A stretch of 64,000 nucleotides of DNA from Paracoccaceae bacterium (GTDB taxonomy: Bacteria; Pseudomonadota; Alphaproteobacteria; Rhodobacterales; Rhodobacteraceae), in assembly GCA_021741245.1 (NCBI GenBank), contig JAIOYF010000007.1, positions 62,001 through 126,000 on the forward strand. The letters are read 5' to 3'. Numbering within the stretch: the first letter of the stretch is position 1; every line of letters begins with the position of its first letter. The notes beneath the pieces are model-generated. The model was given only the letters and a program-made list of their open reading frames with translations. It made no database searches and was not told where the DNA came from. The position numbers and the translations under genes are program-made. Shown in pieces: positions 17,137-25,367 of this stretch.

Positions 17137-17202
17137 CCCCCTTTCATCTGTTCTTAAATATCCTGGGGGAATCGCGCATCGCGCGATGGGGGCAAAGCCC
17201 CC
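17137..17202 (-). repeat. Dispersed intergenic repeat, copy C, with two hairpins
   Basis: Core CTTTCATCTGTTC then TTAAATATCCTGGGGG (17137-17169), followed by a perfect ATCGCGC-ATC-GCGCGAT palindrome (17171-17187) and GGGGGC-AAA-GCCCCC (17188-17202). The core-hairpin-hairpin layout recurs in copy E. It lies just after the LysR gene. Confidence 0.75.
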
Positions 17203-17213
17203 TGCCCGGCATC

Positions 17214-17241
17214 AAAACGCCCGAACCTTTCGGTCCGGGCG
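17214..17241 (-). terminator. Intrinsic terminator of the DUF2125 gene
   Basis: Read on the minus strand: CGCCCGGACC, loop GAAA, GGTTCGGGCG, then TTTT. The ten-pair stem with a GAAA tetraloop lies 25 nt after the stop of the DUF2125 gene. Confidence 0.75.
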
Positions 17242-17265
17242 CGGGCAGGTACATCTATCACCAGA

Positions 17266-18735
17266 TCACTGGATGCGCTGGCCGTTCACAAAGATCGCGC
17301 CACCTTCCTTGGCCTCCACCTTCGAGGTCAGAACATCCTCCCCCTCTGGCTTGCCAAACATCGCCATCATCATCCGCGCCCCCATCGCATCTTGTTCCGA
17401 CAAGATGCCGATCGCAATGAGACCGTCGATCAGCTTGTTGCCGCCCTCCAGACGCAGATCCGCCGACCCCAGCGGCATCGGCGGGCCACCTGCCGCCACC
17501 AGCGAGTTGTCAAAGGTAAAGGCCCCCGATCCCGACAGCGCCGCCCCGGCAAGGCTCAGGCCTAGCGTGGTCACATCCAATGTCATCAGTTCGGGCAGCG
17601 ATTTGGGCTGCGTGCCATTCTCGCTTGATTCCATCAGATCAATCAGATCGACCTTCACTTTGCCACTGACATCGACATCCAGATTGATCGGATCGCGGGC
17701 AAGCGTGGCACCGGGGTCAACCATGGCCCAAGCCCCTTCGCCGATCACCAGATTGCCCAGCTTCATCGCCAGCCCATAGTCGCCGGGCTCCGCCGTCACC
17801 ACCGGCATCCCAAAGCCGATCATCATCTCATCCATGCTGACCGGAATTTCCGCCGGAACCATCGGCGGCAGCAAGGTGGCCGCCACAGTTGTCACCTGCG
17901 TATCAACCGCAAAAGCGTCCTTGCTCATCTCGATCCCCGTCACCGCCGGCCCCGAGGTGAAGCGCATGTTCAGCGGCATAAAGGGGCTTGCGTCTTCGAC
18001 CGTTCCATCAGACGAGCCTTGTTTGACCTCAACCAACAGGCCCAGCCCGTTGCGCGCGGCGGCAAAGAAATCCGCGGGGCCCTGCAGGCTCATCAGATCC
18101 AGACCCTCGGGCACCGTCAGCTCGGCCGTCAGATCCAGACCCGTGGTGTCACTCGTCTGCTTGCTGTCCACGGAAGAGTCTTTGTTGGCAATGTCATAGG
18201 TCAGACGCTCCGCCGCAATGCCCAGCAGCATGCCCAGCTTTTCGCGGGTATAGCGGCCATCAAGAGCGGTCAGATTGACCTTGAGATCAAGGTTCGTGTT
18301 GGGGCCACTCGCCTGCACCATCACAGACAGGCTGTCGGCAAAGGCGCCATAGCCAAGGCCGCCCTCATCTTCATGCACACTCAGCCCAAGGCCCTCATGG
18401 ACGATGTCCAGCTTGCCCGTCCGCCCCTCGGGCGGCGAGACCTCGACCTTGATGTCCTCAGGATAGATCGTGACGCTGCCATCATCCTCTTCCACCAGCA
18501 TCACTTCGGAAATCGTGGCGCCACCCTTGCCGCCCTGCGGCGCCAGCGTCACCCCGTTCAGGGTCAGCTCCCCATCACCCTTGACCTCGGTCGCGGCCGA
18601 GATTTTCACGCCAGCCCCCATGGCCAGCGCCTGCCAATCGGCCCAAACCTGATCCGCCGTCAATGCCTGCGCAGCCGTGCCACTCAACAAAAGTGCCATC
18701 ACCGGCACGACCTTCAATACCTTTGACTGAAACAT
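17266..18735 (-). CDS. DUF2125 domain-containing exported protein
   Basis: A 489-residue protein with a Sec signal peptide (MFQSKVLKVVPVMALLLSGTAAQA, cut about residue 24) and a long beta-rich body that matches the general pattern of DUF2125 proteins (repeated 'L..G.G..T.D..L' and 'L.V..LGLSLAGA.LSGSG' strands in the C-terminal third). The function of the family is unknown; the envelope location is inferred. The ATG at 18735 has GGGAG 6 nt upstream, better than the ATG two codons earlier. It has its own terminator and is separated from hiuH by 70 bp, so it need not belong to the urate pathway. Confidence 0.7.
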   Translation of the reverse strand: MFQSKVLKVVPVMALLLSGTAAQALTADQVWADWQALAMGAGVKISAATEVKGDGELTLNGVTLAPQGGKGGATISEVMLVEEDDGSVTIYPEDIKVEVSPPEGRTGKLDIVHEGLGLSVHEDEGGLGYGAFADSLSVMVQASGPNTNLDLKVNLTALDGRYTREKLGMLLGIAAERLTYDIANKDSSVDSKQTSDTTGLDLTAELTVPEGLDLMSLQGPADFFAAARNGLGLLVEVKQGSSDGTVEDASPFMPLNMRFTSGPAVTGIEMSKDAFAVDTQVTTVAATLLPPMVPAEIPVSMDEMMIGFGMPVVTAEPGDYGLAMKLGNLVIGEGAWAMVDPGATLARDPINLDVDVSGKVKVDLIDLMESSENGTQPKSLPELMTLDVTTLGLSLAGAALSGSGAFTFDNSLVAAGGPPMPLGSADLRLEGGNKLIDGLIAIGILSEQDAMGARMMMAMFGKPEGEDVLTSKVEAKEGGAIFVNGQRIQ

Positions 18736-18805
18736 CCTCATCTCCCAAAAAAGATCTTTTACCCCCTTAAGATGCCAGTCTTTTTCAAAGGCGCAAGGTG
18801 ATGTT

Positions 18806-19159
18806 TTAACTACCCCTGTATGTAGAGTAGGCAAACGGCGAAATCAGCAGCGGCACATGGTAATGCTGCGCGGCATCCGGCACCCCAAAGCGGATCGGAA
18901 TTTCGTCCAAAAACAGCACGCCCTCCCCGGCCTGCCCACTGCGCCGCAGATAGTCGCCCGCGCAAAACACCAACTCGTAGGTCCCTGCCTCCAAGGCATC
19001 GCCTTGCAAAAGCGGCGCATCGGTGCGCCCATCGGCATTTGTGACCACCTCGGCGATCTTCTCGTGGCCGTGGCCACTGACCCGATAAAGCGTGATTTTC
19101 ACGCCACTTGCCGGTTTTCCCAGCGCCGTATCAAGAACATGTGTCGAAAGCCGCCCCAT
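18806..19159 (-). CDS. hiuH: 5-hydroxyisourate hydrolase (transthyretin-like)
   Basis: A 117-residue transthyretin-like enzyme that hydrolyses 5-hydroxyisourate, the PuuD product, to OHCU. The diagnostic features are the N-terminal [14 protein letters not shown] (catalytic His near residue 7), a central Arg, and the C-terminal tetrapeptide YRGS, the family signature absent from true transthyretins. AAAGGA upstream supports the ATG at 19159; the frame upstream of it is not protein-like. Divergent from the PuuE-UraD fusion gene, whose UraD half takes the next step. Confidence 0.92.
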   Translation of the reverse strand: MGRLSTHVLDTALGKPASGVKITLYRVSGHGHEKIAEVVTNADGRTDAPLLQGDALEAGTYELVFCAGDYLRRSGQAGEGVLFLDEIPIRFGVPDAAQHYHVPLLISPFAYSTYRGS

Positions 19160-19329
19160 GATGCATCCTTTTCCGCAAATCTGCTTTGCCTTTGGCCTTG
19201 CCGTATCAAAACATGAAACCGGGCTGGGCGCGACCTTAGCGGTGGGGCAAAGCTCTTTCTGAAATTTCTTGAAAAACACCGGGCGATTTCCAGTCTACTG
19301 TCAAATAAATCCTGAAAGTGAGGATATCC

Positions 19330-20745
19330 GTGAACCGCTACCCCCGTGATTTCCGAGGCTACGGCCAAAATCCCCCCGATGCCCAATGGCCGGGCGGCGC
19401 AAAGATCGCCGTGTCGATCGTGCTCAACTATGAAGAGGGCGGCGAAAACAACCTGTTGCACGGCGATGCGCAATCCGAGGCGTTCTTGTCCGATATCGCC
19501 GGGGCCGCGCCTTGGCCCGGCCTGCGCCACTGGAACATGGAATCGATCTACGATTACGGCGCGCGGGCAGGCTTCTGGCGCGTTCATCGGCTGTTTACCT
19601 CCCACGGCATTCCGCTGACCATTTACGGTGTCACCTCGGCCCTTGCCCGCAATCCCGAACAGGTCGCCGCGATGAAGGCCGCCGGATGGGAAATCGCCAG
19701 CCACGGCCTCAAATGGGTCGATCACCGCGACATGCCCGCCGAGGTTGAGGCCGCCCAGATCGCAGACTCCATCCGCCTGCACACCGAGGTGGTGGGCGAA
19801 CCCCCGCGCGGCTGGTATACCGGGCGCTGCTCGATCAACACCGTGCAACTCGCCGCCGAAACCGGCCAGCTTGACTGGATCTCCGATACCTATGACGACG
19901 ACCTGCCCTATTGGATGGAGGTCGGCGCGCGCGACCAGCTGATCATCCCCTATACGCTGGAGGCAAATGACATGCGCTTTGCCACGGCACCGGGCTATAT
20001 CACGGGCGAGCAATTCTTCAGCTATCTCAAGGACAGCTTCGATACCCTCTATGCCGAAGGGCAAGAGGGCCGCGCCAAGATGTTCTCCATCGGGCTGCAC
20101 AACCGCTTGATCGGCCGCCCCGGCAAACTCGCGGGCCTCAAGCGCTTTTTGGACTATGCCCAAGGGCATGAAGGCGTCTGGTTCCCCCGCCGCATCGACA
20201 TTGCCCGGCATTGGGCCGCCACCCACCCCCATACTCGCCGTGAACGTCCCAGCCAGATGGCGCTTGCGCGCTTTGTCGAACGCTTCGGCTCGGTCTTTGA
20301 ACATTCGCCATGGATCGCGGAACGCGCCCATGGTCTGGAACTTGGCCCCGCGCATGACTCCACGATTGGCCTGCACAATGCGCTGGCGCGTATGTTCCGC
20401 TCTGCCACGCCAGATGAGCGGTTGGGCGTTCTGCGCGCCCACCCCGATCTTGCAGGAAAACTCGCCGCCGCCAAGCGGCTGACGGCAGAGTCCACCGCCG
20501 AACAGGCCAGCGCCGCCCTTGATGCGCTGACCGATGACGAACGCGCGACCTTTCAGCGCCTCAATGCCGATTACGTCGCCAAACACGGCTTTCCCTTCAT
20601 CATCGCCGTGCGCGACAACACCAAGGACAGCATCCTTGCCGCCTTCGCCGCGCGCATCGCCAATGACACCGCCACCGAATTCACCACCGCCTGCGCGCAG
20701 GTCGAACGCATCGCCGAATTGCGCCTGAAGGACATGCTGCCATGA
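19330..20745 (+). CDS. Fused allantoinase PuuE / OHCU decarboxylase UraD
   Basis: A 471-residue fusion. Residues about 1-300 are a polysaccharide-deacetylase-type PuuE allantoinase (metal-independent; VNRYPRDFRGYG start, IASHGLKWVDHRDM near 122, FSIGLHNRLIGRPG near 252). Residues about 307-471 are OHCU decarboxylase (EHSPWIAERA near 324, catalytic His in RAHPDLAG near 371, KHGFPFI near 418). UraD gives S-allantoin from OHCU; PuuE opens the ring to allantoate, so one polypeptide does two consecutive steps in reverse order along the chain. The GTG at 19330 follows GAGGA at 19320-19324. The stop overlaps allE (ATGA). Confidence 0.9.
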   Translation: MNRYPRDFRGYGQNPPDAQWPGGAKIAVSIVLNYEEGGENNLLHGDAQSEAFLSDIAGAAPWPGLRHWNMESIYDYGARAGFWRVHRLFTSHGIPLTIYGVTSALARNPEQVAAMKAAGWEIASHGLKWVDHRDMPAEVEAAQIADSIRLHTEVVGEPPRGWYTGRCSINTVQLAAETGQLDWISDTYDDDLPYWMEVGARDQLIIPYTLEANDMRFATAPGYITGEQFFSYLKDSFDTLYAEGQEGRAKMFSIGLHNRLIGRPGKLAGLKRFLDYAQGHEGVWFPRRIDIARHWAATHPHTRRERPSQMALARFVERFGSVFEHSPWIAERAHGLELGPAHDSTIGLHNALARMFRSATPDERLGVLRAHPDLAGKLAAAKRLTAESTAEQASAALDALTDDERATFQRLNADYVAKHGFPFIIAVRDNTKDSILAAFAARIANDTATEFTTACAQVERIAELRLKDMLP

Positions 20746-21584
20746 CCGGCTATTACACCCCCAAGGGCGGCCTGCCGCCGCAAACCCAGTTGATGACCGG
20801 ACGCGCGATCTTTACCGATGCCTATGCCGTCATTCCACGGGGATGCTTTTCCGATATCGTCACCAGCGCCCTGCCCGGCTGGACCCAGACCAAGCTCTGG
20901 CTCATCGCGCGGCCCATGTCGGGCTTTTCCGAAACCTTCAGCCAATATGTGATGGAGGTCGCCCCCGGCGGCGGCTCTGACGCACCGGATGCCGAGGCGG
21001 GGGCCCAGCATGTGCTCTTTGTCACCGATGGCCAGATCACGCTCACCATCGACGGCCAGTCCCACGCCCTCACCGCAGGCGGCTATGCCTATATCCCTGC
21101 CGGGGCGAAATGGACTCTGCACGCCACGGGCCAAACCCCCGCCCGCTTTCACTGGGTCCGCAAACTCTACGAACCCGCCCCCGGCATCCCCGCCCCCGCG
21201 GCTTTCGTGACCTCCGACAAGGCCCTGAAACCCATCCCCATGCCCGATACCAACGGCGCCTGGGCCACCACCCGATTTGTCGATCCGACCGACCTTGCCC
21301 ATGACATGCACGTCAATATCGTCACCTTCCAACCCGGCGGCACCATCCCCTTTGAAGAAACCCATGTCATGGAACACGGGCTTTATGTGCTGGAAGGCAA
21401 GGCCGTCTACAAACTCAACACCGATTGGGTCGAGGTCGAGGCCGGCGATTTCATGTGGCTGCGCGCCTATTGCCCGCAGGCCTGCTATGCCGCAGGCCCC
21501 GGCCCCTTCCGCTACCTGCTCTACAAGGACGTCAACCGCCACGCCAAACTGCGCGGCCCCGGTGCCTTTGGGGCGCAACGATGA
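20742..21584 (+). CDS. allE: (S)-ureidoglycine aminohydrolase (bicupin)
   Basis: A 280-residue bicupin protein. AllE removes ammonia from (S)-ureidoglycine to give (S)-ureidoglycolate and uses Mn2+. The opening YYTPKGGLPPQTQLMTGRA matches the AllE/YlbA family. The C-terminal cupin has the metal site pattern PFEETHVMEHGLYVLEGKA (His and Glu ligands about residues 207-214). It overlaps the PuuE-UraD gene by 4 bp. The enzyme that makes ureidoglycine, allantoate amidohydrolase (AllC), is not in this window. Confidence 0.9.
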   Translation: MTGYYTPKGGLPPQTQLMTGRAIFTDAYAVIPRGCFSDIVTSALPGWTQTKLWLIARPMSGFSETFSQYVMEVAPGGGSDAPDAEAGAQHVLFVTDGQITLTIDGQSHALTAGGYAYIPAGAKWTLHATGQTPARFHWVRKLYEPAPGIPAPAAFVTSDKALKPIPMPDTNGAWATTRFVDPTDLAHDMHVNIVTFQPGGTIPFEETHVMEHGLYVLEGKAVYKLNTDWVEVEAGDFMWLRAYCPQACYAAGPGPFRYLLYKDVNRHAKLRGPGAFGAQR

Positions 21585-21642
21585 CCCTTTCATCTGTTCA
21601 TAAATATCCCACGGGGAGCGCGAGGGGTGTGAAACCCCTCGC
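21585..21642 (-). repeat. Dispersed intergenic repeat, copy D, with hairpin
   Basis: Core CCCTTTCATCTGTTC then ATAAATATCCC (21585-21616), directly after the allE stop codon, followed by a hairpin with arms GCGAGGGG (21620-21627) and CCCCTCGC (21635-21642). It sits inside the allE-allA transcription unit. Confidence 0.75.
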
Positions 21643-21669
21643 TCCCGCCCCCTCCGCCGGGCGCACCCA

Positions 21670-22158
21670 ATGACCCTGCGCGCCAACACCCTCACCCCCG
21701 CGCCCCTCACCGCCCGCGCCTTCGCCCCCTTCGGCGATGTGCTTGACGCCACGGGCGACTTCCGCCTGATCAACGCGGGCCTGTGCCAACGCCATCACGA
21801 CCGCGCCACGCTTGATTTCGGGCCGCAAGGCCACGCCGGGATCTCGGTCTTCAAGGCCGAACCCCGCGCCCTGCCCTACAGCTTTGACCTGATCGAACGC
21901 CACCCCGAGGGCTCACAGGCCTTCCTGCCGATGACCGAACACCCGTTCCTCGTCATCGTCTCCCCCGGCCCCGATCATCCGCCCCTGGCCTTTTTGACCA
22001 ATGGCGCGCAAGGCATCAATCTGCACCGGGGCACATGGCATGGGGTGCTCACCCCCCTGCATGCCCCCGGCCTGTTCGCCGTGGTCGACCGCATCGGCCC
22101 CACCCCGAACCTCGAAGAATTCCGGTATCCAGCCCCCTGGACCGTGATCGCGCCCTGA
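21670..22158 (+). CDS. allA: Ureidoglycolate lyase
   Basis: A 162-residue protein of the AllA family, which splits (S)-ureidoglycolate into glyoxylate and urea. The N-terminus LTARAFAPFGDVLDA and the cupin-like core with NLHRGTWHGVLTPL (about residues 116-130, metal/substrate His) and the final DRIGPTPNLEEFRYP are typical. This step links purine breakdown to glyoxylate, the substrate of the bhc enzymes encoded 6 kb away. It is separated from allE by repeat copy D. Confidence 0.9.
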   Translation: MTLRANTLTPAPLTARAFAPFGDVLDATGDFRLINAGLCQRHHDRATLDFGPQGHAGISVFKAEPRALPYSFDLIERHPEGSQAFLPMTEHPFLVIVSPGPDHPPLAFLTNGAQGINLHRGTWHGVLTPLHAPGLFAVVDRIGPTPNLEEFRYPAPWTVIAP

Positions 22159-22246
22159 GGAGGGGGCGCTCCTAACCATCTGCGCCTAACGGGCAGCGCA
22201 GGTGGCGCGAATAATCAATGCCCCAAGGGATAGGAGAAAAAAACGG

Positions 22247-23734
22247 ATGACCACCTCGGTTCACCCGGTTGATGAGCTTTTGCCATCGCCAAAGCTGTTC
22301 ACCCTCGGCCTGCAACATGTGCTTGTCATGTATGCAGGTGCCGTCGCCGTGCCGCTGATCGTCGGTCGCGCCTTGAAACTCGACCCCGCCGATGTGGCCT
22401 TTCTGATTTCGGCCGATCTGTTCGTCTGCGGGATCGTGACGCTTATTCAGGCCTTTGGCGCCACCCAATGGTTCGGGATCAAGCTGCCCGTGATGATGGG
22501 CGTCACCTTTGCCGCCGTCGGCCCGATGGTCGCCATGGCCAATGCCCAAGGCGGCCCCGAGGGCGCGCGCGCCATCTTTGGCGCGATCATGGCCGCGGGC
22601 GTGATCTCCATCCTGATCGCCCCGGTGATCAGCCGCCTGCTGCGCTTTTTCCCGCCCGTTGTCACCGGCACGATCATCCTTGTGATCGGTGTGTCGCTCA
22701 TGCGCATCGGCATCAACTGGATCTTTGGCAACCCCGTCGGCCCCACCGCCCCACAACTGGTCAACCCCGCCCATGCCGACTGGCTCAAGGCCGTGACCGA
22801 AGGGGCGGCTTCCGGCGCAATAGCAGGGCTGCCCGAAATCCCCGCAGGGCTCAGCCTCGCGGCCAAGGTCAACAACCCGGCCTATGCGCCCCTCAGCAGC
22901 ATCCTCGTCTCGGCCATCGTCCTTGGCTCTATTCTGCTGATCGCCAAGTTTGGCCGTGGCTTTATCGCCAATATCTCGGTGCTTCTGGGCATCGTGGTCG
23001 GCGTTGTCATCGCCATCGCCATGGGCGCCATGCATTTTGACAAGGTCGGCTCCGCTGCATGGTTTGGCCTGATCACGCCGCTGCACTTTGGCACGCCCAC
23101 CTTTGATCCGGTGATGATCCTGACGATGAGCCTTGTGATGATCGTCGTGATGATCGAATCGACCGGCATGTTCCTCGCCCTTGGCGACATGACCGGCAAA
23201 CCCGTCACCCAACCCATGCTTTCGGCGGGCCTGCGCACCGATGGCTTGGGCACGCTGATCGGCGGGCTGTTCAACACCTTCCCCTATACCTCGTTCAGCC
23301 AGAATGTCGGCCTTGTCGGCGTCACCGGGGTGAAATCGCGCTTTGTCTGCGTGGCAGGCGGGCTGATCATGGTCGTGCTGGGCCTGATGCCAAAGATGGG
23401 CGCGCTGGTCGAATCCGTGCCCACCATGGTCTTGGGCGGCGCAGGTCTTGTGATGTTTGGCATGGTCGCGGCCACCGGCATCCGCATCCTTGCGGGTGTC
23501 AACTTCACCGCCAACCGCAACAACCTGTTCATCGTCGCGGTTTCGCTTGGCTTTGGCATGATCCCGCTGATCGCGCCAAACTTCAAAATGTGGATGCCGC
23601 ATGACATTCACCCGCTGATCGAAAGCGGCATCTTGCTGGCCTCGCTCAGCGCGGTGATCCTCAACGCCTTCTTCAACGGCGCCTCTGCCTCGGTGGAGGA
23701 TGCAAAAGGCGCCGCCATGGCCGCCGACCACTGA
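22247..23734 (+). CDS. NCS2 family xanthine/urate-type permease
   Basis: A 495-residue inner-membrane transporter with about 12-14 helices. It has the NCS2 features of the xanthine/urate branch: QHVLVMYAGAVAVPLIVG near residue 24, the substrate-site stretch ESTGMFLALGDMTGKP near 307 and NTFPYTSFSQNVGLV near 344, the family signature. Urate or xanthine is the likely substrate from the adjoining urate pathway. ATG 22247 has GGAG 10 nt upstream. It is last in the cluster and followed by a strong terminator. Confidence 0.9.
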   Translation: MTTSVHPVDELLPSPKLFTLGLQHVLVMYAGAVAVPLIVGRALKLDPADVAFLISADLFVCGIVTLIQAFGATQWFGIKLPVMMGVTFAAVGPMVAMANAQGGPEGARAIFGAIMAAGVISILIAPVISRLLRFFPPVVTGTIILVIGVSLMRIGINWIFGNPVGPTAPQLVNPAHADWLKAVTEGAASGAIAGLPEIPAGLSLAAKVNNPAYAPLSSILVSAIVLGSILLIAKFGRGFIANISVLLGIVVGVVIAIAMGAMHFDKVGSAAWFGLITPLHFGTPTFDPVMILTMSLVMIVVMIESTGMFLALGDMTGKPVTQPMLSAGLRTDGLGTLIGGLFNTFPYTSFSQNVGLVGVTGVKSRFVCVAGGLIMVVLGLMPKMGALVESVPTMVLGGAGLVMFGMVAATGIRILAGVNFTANRNNLFIVAVSLGFGMIPLIAPNFKMWMPHDIHPLIESGILLASLSAVILNAFFNGASASVEDAKGAAMAADH

Positions 23735-23758
23735 TCCCAAAAGCGGGCGACCTACCCC

Positions 23759-23786
23759 AAAGCCCCCCGTCACCGGGGGGCTTTTT
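23759..23786. terminator. Terminator after the NCS2 permease gene
   Basis: AAAGCCCCCCG, loop TCAC, CGGGGGGC then T6. The stem is perfect, and the A-rich 5' side means it could also act for the convergent hydrolase gene. Confidence 0.85.
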
Positions 23787-24842
23787 TCACTCCCGCGCCT
23801 CCAGCGTGACCCCGGCAATGCCCGTGGCGTCTGGCCCCGCGCCTTCCGCCTTCAGGAACCGCGCCAGAAAGCCCGCCGCCACATGGGCTGCGATATTGTT
23901 CATGCGCACCGTGTCCCAGACCGCATCGGCGTAATGCTCAAAGGGCACAAACTCCAGATGCGGCGAAACCTCCCACGCCTCGCGCGGCGCGGGCATGGGT
24001 GCCGCCGCATTATGCCCCGCGTGATCAAAGCTCAGCAGCCATCGTGGCCCCGCCGCCTCATCAAAGATCAGCCGCATCCCGTCGGCATAGCCCGAGATGT
24101 CATCGCCCCGCCCCGCCATGATCAGCATTGGCACCCGCATCTGCGCAAGGCCAGCAGCATCCCAAACCGACTTTTGCCGCCCCCATGGCCCAATCGGCAC
24201 AATCGCCTTCAACGCCGGGTCCGGCACCACGTCTTGATGACGGGCATAGATCTCCGCCTCCTCCGGGCTGACCAGATCCAGCGCCGCCGCCGAAATCCCC
24301 GCCCCGCCGGAAATCAGTGCGCCATAGCCGCCCATGGAATAGCCGATGATCGCATGATCCCCGCCCAAGACCCACGCCACAACCTGCTGGTCCAGCGGGC
24401 GATGCCACAACGTCTGCGCAAAGGGCCCCTTGTCGTCATAGGTGCTGGCCGGGTGGTCAATGCTGGCCACGCGGTAACCGTGGCTGGCCAAGGCCTCGCC
24501 CAGATGCGCCATCAGATGTCGGTTGCCCGGATAGCCATGCGACACGATCACCAGCGGAAAGGCCCCGTCCGTTGCCGGGGCATCCCGCTGCGCCGCCCCA
24601 AGCAAGACGATGCGCCGATGCCCGTCGCGCAACAGCGTGTCATACCGCCCCCCCGCGCCCAGCGCCGGGGTCGGATACCACAGTTCCACCGTCAGGGCGC
24701 GGTCGGCACGGCTGCCATCCAACTGCACCCGCCCGGCATCCACCACCTGCTGCGTCCGCACCCCCACGCGATGCGTCCCGCGCACCAGCGGCGGGGCATC
24801 AGGGCGGATCAGATCAATCCGGTTGTCACAGCTTGATGTCAT
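23787..24842 (-). CDS. Alpha/beta hydrolase (dienelactone hydrolase / PAF-acetylhydrolase-like)
   Basis: A 351-residue hydrolase. The nucleophile elbow GYSMGGYGA (Ser about residue 169), an oxyanion region VSHGYPGNRH (about 100) and a late FDHAGHN (catalytic His region, about 274) form a plausible catalytic triad. There is no signal peptide, so it is likely cytoplasmic. The best match by pattern is the dienelactone-hydrolase/PAF-acetylhydrolase group; the substrate is unknown. Its start overlaps the end of the GNAT gene by 17 bp, so the two are probably co-transcribed. Confidence 0.7.
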   Translation of the reverse strand: MTSSCDNRIDLIRPDAPPLVRGTHRVGVRTQQVVDAGRVQLDGSRADRALTVELWYPTPALGAGGRYDTLLRDGHRRIVLLGAAQRDAPATDGAFPLVIVSHGYPGNRHLMAHLGEALASHGYRVASIDHPASTYDDKGPFAQTLWHRPLDQQVVAWVLGGDHAIIGYSMGGYGALISGGAGISAAALDLVSPEEAEIYARHQDVVPDPALKAIVPIGPWGRQKSVWDAAGLAQMRVPMLIMAGRGDDISGYADGMRLIFDEAAGPRWLLSFDHAGHNAAAPMPAPREAWEVSPHLEFVPFEHYADAVWDTVRMNNIAAHVAAGFLARFLKAEGAGPDATGIAGVTLEARE

Positions 24843-25263
24843 AGGTCACCCAAGGCGTCCGTGTCGCCACCTGATCATAAACCCCGCGCGCGCGGTAATT
24901 GTTCTCGGCGGTGATCCAGCGAATCACCGTCCAGCCCCGGCTGCGCCCCTCAGCCTCCACCGCGCCGATCAGGGCCTTGGCCGCCCCCGACCCGCGCGCG
25001 TCCGGGTCAACAAACAGGTCATCCAGAAATCCGCCGAAACTTGCCGACAGCGGCCGCGCAAACCCCCTGAAATGCGCAAGCCCGATCAGCTTTCCCGCCT
25101 CCTCCGCAACAAGGCCCTCAACCTCATGTCCGGGGGTATGGATCCACGTCCAGACCCGCGCGCGCATGCCCTCGCTCTGCTCCACCCCGTAAAATGCGGC
25201 ATATCCGGCATAAAGCCGCGACCACGCATCAAAATCCGCCGCCAAGGGTCTGCGAATATCCAT
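24826..25263 (-). CDS. GNAT family N-acetyltransferase
   Basis: A 145-residue single-domain GCN5-related acetyltransferase. The acetyl-CoA binding motif A is visible as DLFVDPDARGSGAAKALIGAVE (about residues 90-111; core RGSGAA), and a later ITAENNYRARGVYDQ is the typical motif B. GGAGG 6 nt upstream fixes the ATG at 25263. It is divergent from the BciB-like gene, with a PpsR-type palindrome in between. The substrate is unknown. Confidence 0.82.
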   Translation of the reverse strand: MDIRRPLAADFDAWSRLYAGYAAFYGVEQSEGMRARVWTWIHTPGHEVEGLVAEEAGKLIGLAHFRGFARPLSASFGGFLDDLFVDPDARGSGAAKALIGAVEAEGRSRGWTVIRWITAENNYRARGVYDQVATRTPWVTYDIKL

Positions 25264-25313
25264 GAGAACCTCCATTTTCCGGCCCGTCATAGCACCGGAT
25301 TTGCCAAGAAAGC

Positions 25314-25335
25314 ACTGTCAATTATTTCTGACAGT
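25314..25335. promoter_or_regulatory. PpsR/CrtJ-type palindrome (TGT-N12-ACA)
   Basis: ACTGTCA, eight bases, TGACAGT: perfect 7-bp arms. The inner TGTCAATTATTTCTGACA satisfies the TGT-N12-ACA consensus of PpsR/CrtJ, the redox- and light-responsive repressor of photosynthesis genes in purple bacteria. It is 33 bp upstream of the BciB-like gene. The site is seen; regulator identity is inferred. Confidence 0.65.
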
Positions 25336-25367
25336 TCTATCCTGCCCCGGCACACAGGAGTGGCCCC

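Noticed and set aside
22172-23818. 548-codon open frame antisense to the NCS2 permease
   Set aside because: Composition is His/Arg/Gly/Asp-rich with no family pattern; it mirrors the third-position GC bias of the permease.
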